From: Amphiura filiformis
Lineage: Eukaryota; Echinodermata; Ophiuroidea; Amphilepidida; Amphiuridae
NCBI RefSeq assembly: GCF_039555335.1
Contig: NC_092642.1
Span: 18,505,208-18,569,207, forward strand
DNA: 64,000 nt
Direction of reading: 5' to 3'
Shown: positions 55,461 through 64,000 of the stretch, one piece after another
How the letters are laid out: the number at the start of each line of letters is the position of its first letter
Numbering within the stretch: position 1 is the stretch's first letter
Notes under the pieces: model-generated
What the model was told of the DNA's origin: nothing
Seen by the model: the letters and a program-made list of their open reading frames with translations, nothing else
Databases searched by the model: none
Program-made: the position numbers and the translations under genes

Positions 55461-57507
55461 CCCACCTGACCCCTCAGATTTGCTTTATATTTTAGTCATA
55501 TGTTGTACCTGTAAAAATATTAAAAACCTGCAAATTTGAGGTCTGTAGCTCTTACGGATTTTCTGTGGCAGCCATTTAAAGTTGAAGTATGGGGGTCTAA
55601 ATTTGGACTCAAAAGTTGCCCTTTAAATAAATGTCTAGTCTGTGACTTCTTTACAAAAAGAGAGAGAGGTCTGAAACCTTGTATACACACTAACTGCATG
55701 CCCAATTTGTCAAAAAGTAAAAAAAAAAAAAAATCTGTAATTGCGCGTTGTGTAACGGGGTCATTAAATATGCAAGAAAAAATGTAATGTTTTGTAAACT
55801 GGCAAGTTTAGCCCTCTAAATTCACATTTTTGTCAGATTAATTATTTTTGTTGTCACTGATGCTAAATATAGGATAAATACAATACATATCCAAACAATT
55901 GAGGTCACAACTCATTTACATTTCGAACAGCGCCCTCACGAAGATGAAATTTATTGCAAATTCAACATTTTCAGGGGGTCCAAAGTCGATGTGGTCCACC
56001 TTCAAAATTTATAAAACATTTTTTTATATGACTACTAGTCTTATATTACAACTTTGCAAAGTCTCAGTAATTGTCTAGGTTGACTTCATATAAAACGACA
56101 AGCCCAAAGTTGACCATTTTCTTATGATTGCATGTACTGCAAAGGTGCCGAATTTGGAAGGCTTTAAGTCAAATTGGCCCCAATATTGAAAATAAAATGG
56201 AAATTAAAGTAAATAGGGCCAATAACTACGCATCTAGTCATTTATTTTCAATATTGTGGCCATTTTGACTTTTAAACCTTCCGAATTCGCACATGTGAAT
56301 TTAGGGGGCTAAAACTTGCCAGTATACAAAACATTAATGTTTTAGCCCCTAAATTACATTTGTTGTCAGAATAATTGTTTTTTGTTGTCACTGATGCGAT
56401 ATATAGGACAAATACAATGCATATCCAAGACATAGAGGTGACAATTTATTTACATTTCGAACAGCGCCCTCGCCAAGATGAAATTTAAGTTGCAAATTCA
56501 ACATTTTCAGGGGGCCCAAAGTCAATGTGGTCAACCTTCAAAATTCATAAAACATCACTTTTATATGACTAAGTACAACTTTGCTATATCCCAGTAATTT
56601 TATAGGTTGACTTCATATAAAACGACAAGCCCAAAGTTGACCATTGTCTTATGATTGTATGTACTGCAAATGTGCCGAATTCGGAAGGTTTAAAAGTCAA
56701 AATGGCCACAATATTGAAAATAAATGACTAGATGCGTAGTTATTGGCCCTATTTACTTTAATTTCCATTTTATTTTCAATATTAGGGCCAATTTGACTTT
56801 AACCCTTCCAAATTCGCACATTTGCAGTACATGCAATCATAAGAAAATGGTCAACTTTGGGCTTGTCGCTTTATATGAAGTCAACCTAGACAATTCCTGG
56901 GACTTTGCAAAGTTGTAATTTTAGACTAGTAGTCATATAAAAAAAAATGTTTTATAAATTTTGAAGGTGGACCACATCGACTTTGGACCCCTGAAAATGT
57001 TGAATTTGCAATAAATTTCATCTTCGTGAGGGCGCTGTTCAAATGTGAATGAGTTGTGACCTCAATTTTTGGATATGTATTGTATTTATCCTATATTTAG
57101 CATCAGTGACAACAAAAATAATTAATCTGACAAAAATGTGAATTTAGAGGGCTAAACTTGCCAGTTTACAAAACATTACATTTTTCTTGCATATTTAATG
57201 ACCCCGTGACACAACGCAAGTAATTACAGATTTTTTTTTTATTACTTTTTGACAAATTGTTATGCAGTTAGTGTGTATACAAGGTTTCAGACCTCTCTCT
57301 ATTTTGTAAAGAAGTCACAGACTCCCAAAGATGACATTTATTTAAAGGGCAACTTTTGAATCCAAATTTAGACCCCCATACTCCAACTTTAAATGGCTGC
57401 CACAGAAAATCCGTAAGAGCTACAGACCTCAAATTTGCAGGTTTTAATATTTTTACAGGTACAACATATGACTAAAATATAAAGCAAATCTGAGGGGGTC
57501 AGGTGGG
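55461..57507. repeat. 2-kb inverted repeat (compound foldback)
   Basis: The left arm from CCCACCTGACCCCTCAGATT (55461) to about 56290 is matched by the right arm ending CTGAGGGGGTCAGGTGGG (57507). Between the arms, about 56337-56690 is a direct second copy of 55800-56290. The order is therefore A-B, B', then inverted B-A. No ORF of note. Confidence 0.88.
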
Positions 57508-57599
57508 GACACGCATCGCCAATACACGCATTTTCGATAATAAAGTATTTGGATTTATTGGTGAGTGAATTGTTTCCTCCAGTAAGGGATTTCGCGAAA

Positions 57600-57943
57600 G
57601 CACTACTGTGACGTCACACAAATGACGTAAACAAGGGCTTCCCATAGCGCAAGCAAAGACGAACGAAAGCACAAAATTGCAGATGGAAAAATGCATCAAA
57701 CTCAAAGAATAAAATAAATAATTACCTAACGTTTCAATTTTCATGTAGTAATAACTTTATTTTTGCTGTAAAATTGCTACATAATAAATATTAAGAGTTA
57801 AACAAATTATTAATTGTATGCGTTGAAATCATACCGCTGACAGACGTGTTTTCCGCCGATAGCGCGCATAAATATTAACATTTTCAATTTACCGAGAATA
57901 GTGTACAGAATTTCATCAATTTAAAGAAAAACCACAAAGAAAT
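57600..57943 (+). promoter_or_regulatory. Possible promoter with CRE palindrome
   Basis: A TGACGTCA palindrome near 57609 and a TGACGTAA word 15 bp later sit about 320 bp upstream of the ATG at 57944. Together they look like CREB/ATF sites. The role is inferred. Confidence 0.3.
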
Positions 57944-60828
57944 ATGAATGTGTGGTATGGAAATGGAAAAAACACTACACACTTTCCAATAATACTAAAA
58001 GTGCGCCGGGACAGAACTTCCAAGATGAATAAATTTGGCATGATTTGTTCAGTATTTACGGATGAAATCGCCATTATAGTATCGGGCAATTCAGATTCAT
58101 CTCACGTACAGCGCGTGTTATGTATGTCACAAGCAGCCCTTGAAGTTACGGCGCAGTGTAAAGACCACCACAGTGCATACAAACACGTATGATTGATGAA
58201 ACCGTTTAGGTTTTTGTGTCAGAATAGCCATACTATTTCACAAATTTTAGTAATATAAACACGTTTGAGACATTTTCGAGTGTTTTTATTTTTTATTTTA
58301 TTTTAAATCTGGACTTCTACAGTGATTTATACACTAGCCTACATTGACTGTAGCATCAGCATGTAGGTAACCTTAATCTATACACAGTGGAAATGCTGGG
58401 TGGCTGGCTATTAAGTTATTTAAAATTCTTCATTTCAGTTTTATCAAGATTTTAGTCTTTAGGCCTGGTATAGCTTTACGATGCCTAAAATCTTGATAAA
58501 ATTCTTGATTTCAAAGTTCTGTAAAAGCTACGGCACATTGAAATCAAGGATTTTTCAAGATTTTAGGCATCGTAAAGTTTATGTAAAAGCTACGGAACAT
58601 TGAAATCAATTTAAATTCTTAATTTCAATTTTATCTCGATTTTAGGCCAACTTTACGAGGACTAAAATCTCGATAAAATTCTTGATTTCAAAGTTCTGTA
58701 AAAGCTACGGCACATTGAAATCAAAGATTTTATCACGATTTTAGTCATCGTAAAGCTTTGCGTAAAAGCTACGGAACAATCAATAAATTCTCAATTTCAA
58801 TTTTATCTAGATTTTAGGTTTAGTAAAGCTTTATGATGGCTAAAATCTCGATAAAATTCTTGATTTCAAAGTTCTGTAAAAGCTACGGCACATTGAAATC
58901 AAGGATTTTTTCAAGATTTTAGGCATCGTAAAGTTTTGTGTAAAAGCTACGGAACATTGAAATCAATTTAAATTCTTAATTTCAATTTTATCTCGATTTT
59001 AGGTTAAGTAAAGCTTTATGAGGACTAAAATCTCGATAAAATTCTTGATTTCAAAGTTCTGTAAAAGCTACGCACATTGAAATCAAGGATTTTTCAAGAT
59101 TTTAGGCATCGTAAAGTTTTGCGTAAAAGCTACGGAACATTGAAATCAATTTAAATTCTTAATTTCAATTTTATCTCGATTTTAGGCCTAGTAAAGCTTT
59201 ACGAGGCCTAAAATCTCGATAAAAGCTACGGCACATTGAAATCAAGGATTTGATTAAGATTTTAGTCATCGTAAAGCTTTGCGTAAAAGCTACGGAACAA
59301 TCAATAGATTCTCATTTTCAATTGTATCTAGATTTTAGGCCTAGTAAAGCTTTATGATGCCTAAAATCTCGATAAAATTCTTGATTTCAAAGTTCTGTAA
59401 GAGCTACGGCACATTGAAATCAAGGATTTTTTCAAGATTTTAGGCATCGTAAAGTTTATGTAAAAGCACGGAACATTGAAATCAATTTAAATTCTTAATT
59501 TCAATTTTATCTCGATTTTATGCCAACTTTACAAGGACTAAAATCTCGATAAAATTCTTGATTTCAAAGTTCTGTAAAAGCTATGGCACATTGAAATCAA
59601 AGATTTTATCAAGATTTTAGTCATCGTAAAGCTTTGCGTAAAAGCTACGGAACAATCAATAAATTCTCAATTTCAATTTTATCTAGATTTTAGGCCTAGT
59701 AAAGCTTTACGATGGCTAAAATCTCGATAAAATTCTTGATTTCAAAGTTCTGTAAAAGCTACGGCACATTGAAATCAAAGATTTTATCACGATTTTAGGC
59801 CTCGTAAAGCTTTGCGTAAAAGCTACGGAACATTGGAGTCAACTAAAATTCTCAATTTCAATTTTATCAAGAGTTTAGGCCTAGTAAATCGAGGCTTAAA
59901 ATCTTGATAAAATTGTCCACGTTCCGTAAAATCTACGGCACATTGAAATCAAGCATTTTTTCAAGATTTTAGGCATCGTAAGCTTTGGGTAAAAGCTACG
60001 GGACATTAAAATCAATTAAAACTTCTCAATTTCAATTCAAGCGAGATTTTTAGGCCTTTTGTAAAGCTTTACGAGGCCTAAAATCTTGATAAAATTCTCC
60101 ATTTTAATATTCCGATAAAGCTACGGCACACTGAAATGAAGGAATTTATCGAGATTTTAGGCCTCATAAAGCTTTGCGTAAAAGGTACGAAACAGTGAAA
60201 TCAAGTTCTTAATTTCAATTTTATCGCAATAATCACTAAAGAATTAAAGATACAAATACACAATTTGTTTGTCTTCCAATTTTATCATTGATTGTGGCTC
60301 AATAAAATGAATTTTAAAAAAAAAAAAAAAAACAGCTGGCACAATTTAGTCACATGATGCTACCCATGTGGTGGGTTACCTTAAAGCATGGGCTTTCCTG
60401 AAAAAACTTTGACACAAGTTGTATCAGTATTTCTTTGATCCATCTAAATGCATTTGTGGAGCAAGGATTTAGCTCAATATGTTCACATGTATGTGTATAT
60501 GTGTACATATGTTGATATGTTCATTTCCCCCGTTACTAAATTCAAAGTGCATTGTACAATAATACATGCATTGTAAATTGCTGCACATTCATTTTTCAAG
60601 CATACTGGGGTATACTTGCATATGACATTATTTCTCCATAATGTTCTCAAATAAAATTGGTTTGTCTTCTCATCCATTCTTCTGTTCCTGTAGGTGCTAA
60701 ATGTATGGTTGCTGAATTTCGCAAAAGAGTCCCCCATAGCTGACAGTGTCAATACACACATGTATAGGGCAGTATACATGGTATACAAAGACCGTGTGGG
60801 TGAACGACACAAAGTACGATGTAACTGA
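57944..60828 (+). CDS. Possible two-exon gene of unknown function
   Basis: Exon 57944-58186 (81 codons, MNVWYGNGKNTTHFPIILKV..., ending YKH) has a gtatga donor. Exon 60694-60828 (VLNVWLLNFAKESPIADSVN... to TGA) follows a strong pyrimidine-rich cctgtag acceptor. They join in frame for a 125-residue product. No family recognised. The intron holds the ~180-bp satellite. The model rests only on splice signals and open frame, and the gene could be longer. Confidence 0.33.
58433..60240. repeat. ~180-bp satellite, about 10 copies, with internal palindromes
   Basis: Units start near 58433, 58613, 58790, 58975, 59158, 59311, 59491, 59666, 59853 and 60028. Each has TTTTATCTCGATTTTAGGCC and its complement around a TAAAGCTTTA centre, and words such as GTAAAAGCTACGG. 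One unit near 59190 is shortened. Confidence 0.93.
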
Positions 60829-61027
60829 AGACAGATTGTCTAACTTGTTACTGAATTTTAATAGTTGATAATATTTTTCCTTTGAAACCGGAATATTTTA
60901 CAAATTTTCAACAATCCACCATATCTGTCCACTGTGAACAATTTTCTCCTACCATATTCATTCCATTAACAACCCAGGGCGCGTAACAAAGTCATTTTGG
61001 GTGGGCGCTTATATAATGTTTACATAA

Positions 61028-61188
61028 TTACATATCGTCACTGGGCAGGAAAAACCTCTTATGTACTTGTGGCCCTTGAACATGTTTAAAACAAAACTGC
61101 AAAGAGGTTACATAGGAGGTTTTGCTTTAAACATGTTCAGGGGCCAATAACACATATGAGGTTTTTCCTGCCCAACGATGATGTAAAA
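61028..61188. mobile_element. 160-bp foldback
   Basis: TTACATATCGTC then GGGCAGGAAAAACCTC and GAACATGTTTAAA are mirrored by TTTAAACATGTTC, GAGGTTTTTCCTGCCC and GATGATGTAA. Near-complete hairpin. Confidence 0.85.
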
Positions 61189-61908
61189 AATGGCCCAGAA
61201 TATGGACTTTGTGTGTACATGGCTCTGTGTTTGATACACAAGTAGTTGGTTGAATGGATCCTGCACATAATGGTACATGTACATCCATGATTGTAATTGA
61301 CTGTGCTTGTACTGTTAAAAGACCAAACAAGTCCCATTTTGGTAACAAAGCAGATCGGTGCCTGATGGCGTCAGGAATACAGCGATGTCGAGCCACAGCG
61401 ATGTCGAGCCACACTCATGCCGAATCAATATCAAATTCTGGACACCTGCATCATGTGTAAATGAAAAGGATAAAATGGAAATTAGGTAATTTCTTGTAAA
61501 CCGATACTGTAAGAACCCAAACATACTAGTATCTAACCAATGCAATGGAAGTTTCATTAATGCTTCTATATTCCCCCCAGCTACTTTGTATAATGCACCT
61601 TCTCTATTGTAACACTGCACTGTCCTCTGGGCAACACAGGGCCATGGACAGTGTTAATTTTGAAAATTTACAAATCCAACACAAGGCCCTGCCAGCTTCT
61701 ACACAGGGCAGGGCATTTTATCGAATGGTAAGTCCCCGACTAAATCCTGGCCCACGGTAAAGTTGTAAGAACTTAGTCGCTGTTCACTGACTTCCAAACA
61801 GGATGAACTCTTTGAATGGTGAATCCCTACAAAGTCCTGGCCCCATGTTGAAGTCCCTGACAAGATCCAGGCTCATGTTCCTGGCCCATCTTGCCATTGT
61901 TGATGCAC

Positions 61909-62275
61909 CGCTAAGACATGCATTTTCGGTCCGGTTTTCGGGTACCCAACCAAGATTTCACTACCCAGGTAAGAGAGTCAGCATCATGTTTTTTTTTTTT
62001 GGTTTTTTAAAATTATTTATGTTATTTATTTTCTTGGTTTTGGAGTGTCCCTGGACCTATGCTAAATAGTTAATATGACGATTATTCATAGTTGACAAAA
62101 ACAATGTTGTAGTAGGTTTTTTTTTTTTTTTCTGGGGGGGTCAGTCAGCCATGAATGATGCTAACATTTAGCTCTAGGTCCAGGGACATAATTATGCAAT
62201 TTTATGCCCGAAAAATGTGTAGGGTACCCAGATACAAAATAACTCTCGAAAATGCATGCCTTAGTCACCATTTTT
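61909..62275. repeat. Inverted-repeat element
   Basis: CTAAGACATGCATTTTCG with GGGTACCC is matched inverted by GGGTACCC and CGAAAATGCATGCCTTAG. An inner pair GTCCCTGGACCTA / CTAGGTCCAGGGAC adds to the stem. Confidence 0.75.
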
Positions 62276-62282
62276 TTAAGTA

Positions 62283-62455
62283 TTTAAAACAATAATTCTA
62301 GATGACAACATCAACAAACTCTGCTCTACTGCGGAAGGACTTTTGTAGGGCTGGTCTGTCAGGATTTTTTATATTTCTTACCCACAAAAAATCTCATGGG
62401 ACCATTGGCCCAGTAGAACAGTTTTTTTTTTGTTGTCTAGAATTATTGTTTTAAA
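62283..62455. mobile_element. TA-flanked MITE
   Basis: TTTAAAACAATAATTCTAGA then GACAACA is mirrored by TGTTGTC and TAGAATTATTGTTTTAAA. TA on both sides. Confidence 0.83.
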
Positions 62456-62457
62456 TA

Positions 62458-63820
62458 GATTGCAACTCATTGTTAATTACATACCGATACTTAATCATAA
62501 ACATAGTAATCACACTCCATCAATTTGCAGTAGGCCTATTCTGGTATAATGGCAACTGTAACTTTCCATTATTGGATGACACCTGAAAATAACAATGTGG
62601 CAAATGGAACATAGTTAGGGTAAATAAACTGCAAAAACTGTACTCTTTGTTTGTGTTACAATGTACCTCATCAACATCAATGGGGCTACTAATTGTACGA
62701 CCGGGTCTCGGATACCCTGGCAACTACAGGCTCAGCTATACAGGGAACTGTACGCCAACTCCATAAAATCCCCATATGCCCCTTCGACTTCCATGCCGAG
62801 CTGGGCATCTTTGTATCAGAGAGCTCCCCCCCCCCATTAAACAAGAATTTTCCCGTCTCTGTCAATCGACTTCCATACAGGGCGTGGCTTGCTTAAAAAG
62901 TCTACTGTAGCCACAAATTTGCTCACTGATAACATTCGAGGCTAGAGACCATTGCATTCGAAAAAAAGCTGAAATCGCTGAAGCATGACACTGTGAAGCT
63001 CAGAAATAAACACAACTATTCAGGATGGGCGATTGCATCTAAAATTTTACACTTTTTAAAACCGGTGGTTTTAAAAGATACATTTGACTCATCAAAGTAA
63101 CTAAATTTGTTCCAAATTTCAACATTTACATAATATATCCCTTACAAAAAATATCAAAGCTGATCGTGCTAATGTAGCAATGGAATCTAGTAGTGTGCAT
63201 TAACTTTAATGCGCAGGGTTGTGGCATTTTGTCAAAGACAAAATCAAAATTGCATTGTCGAGTCACTGTCCCAGCTCTGTCCTGTACCGATTCCCGACTG
63301 TGGCCTGTGGGGATATTTTTACTGGTCAAGTCCCCTGCTATGGGCTATGCCCTGTGGTTTACATGTACGCACCAGGTACAGGGGCAGGATTACAATTGAT
63401 TAGCAAAGTTGTACATGCATCAATTTGTTTAGCATTTGATTTCAGTGTTTTAATTTTCCTTCAAGTTCGACAACAGACCAGTGACGAAAATGACGTGACT
63501 CATGAGTGCAGCGCCTTAACGCCTTTCAATCAATTCTTACATCATCATGCATCCGAACATGATAATAGATAATGATGAAAATATGTATTAAAATTTATTA
63601 CCCCTGATACAGGCCGGCGGACAGGACTCGGGAGGACCTGACGTTTACAGGGGTCGAGGATGATCGACAAAGAGTCATGACAGTAAACATGTGACGTGTA
63701 ATTTCTGGAAATCATGAAATGGTGATTCATAAATTCTGCTCCATTCTAATAATCTTAGTGGTGGTGCAATTATGTGTACCCTGGGGTGGTGAATTCTCAA
63801 AATGGTCTGCCAAAAATCGC
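62458..63820. other. No gene seen
   Basis: Overlapping short ORFs near 63193-63572 occur in several frames without splice-bounded or domain support. Confidence 0.5.
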
Positions 63821-63828
63821 TTGTCCCC

Positions 63829-63925
63829 CCCCTTTGGCTGTGCCAAAAATCTTTGCCCCCCTTTCGACATGCCAAAAACCTTTGCCCCCCTTTTGACGTG
63901 CCAAAAATCTTTGCCCCCCCCTTAC
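63829..63925. repeat. C-rich minisatellite, ~33-bp unit
   Basis: Four partial units share TGCCAAAAATCTTTGCCCCC with small changes. Confidence 0.85.
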
Positions 63926-64000
63926 ACAAGTAAGATTTTGGAGGACCCGAATTTATAACCTTAAATTGTCTTTAATGCGAGGGCAGTGAGCAGGAAATTT

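Noticed and set aside
63193..63572. Overlapping ORFs near the right edge
   Set aside because: Three frames are open at once with no splice signals or domains; likely chance.

Overview
This window is animal nuclear DNA, AT-rich and intron-rich, packed with small transposons. Short coding exons sit behind GT/AG introns of hundreds to thousands of bases. LINE, SINE, hAT, TTAA-flanked and TA-flanked repeats fill the space between them. The protein matches and the repeat style (frequent 'taggccta' words, 'gggctattt' foldbacks) suggest a marine invertebrate deuterostome, most likely an echinoderm or relative. The exact taxon is inference.

Two conserved genes are recognised. On the minus strand, TM2D3 (almondex family) has exon 1 at 13312-13219, exon 2 at 5580-5309 and exon 3 at 3625-3445; its C-terminal TM2-domain exons are not seen and probably lie before base 1. 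On the plus strand, EIF2B5 (eIF2B epsilon) runs from an ATG at 13503 to a stop at 39357-39359 in at least 15 exons. The two start codons are about 190 bp apart, head to head, so they probably share a bidirectional promoter. That promoter is boxed in by inverted copies of one transposon family.

Layout: 1-3400, a hAT-like element with a second hAT MITE nested inside it, in a TM2D3 intron; 3445-13312, TM2D3 with MITEs, LINE tails and AT-rich repeats; 13313-13502, shared promoter; 13503-39359, EIF2B5, whose introns hold a TTAA element, foldbacks, two LINE fragments and several MITEs; 39360-42000, 3' region with an unexplained 183-codon ORF; 42024-43115, a tandem LTR-PBS-LTR-PBS-LTR element with a 5-bp target duplication; 43355-46140, a minus-strand LINE interrupted by a Harbinger-like element; 46870-47880, a duplicated unit with minus-strand ORFs; 49035-52765, two TTAA elements, a SINE and a MITE with perfect 39-bp TIRs; 53055-55125, diverged direct repeats around a Pro/Ser-rich ORF pair; 55461-57507, a 2-kb inverted repeat; 57944-60828, a possible two-exon gene whose intron holds a ~180-bp palindromic satellite; 60830-64000, foldbacks and a C-rich minisatellite.

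The most unusual observations are the LTR/PBS tandem element, three separate duplications of exon edges in EIF2B5 (two of them copying a splice site), and two offsetting reading-frame breaks in its exon 10.
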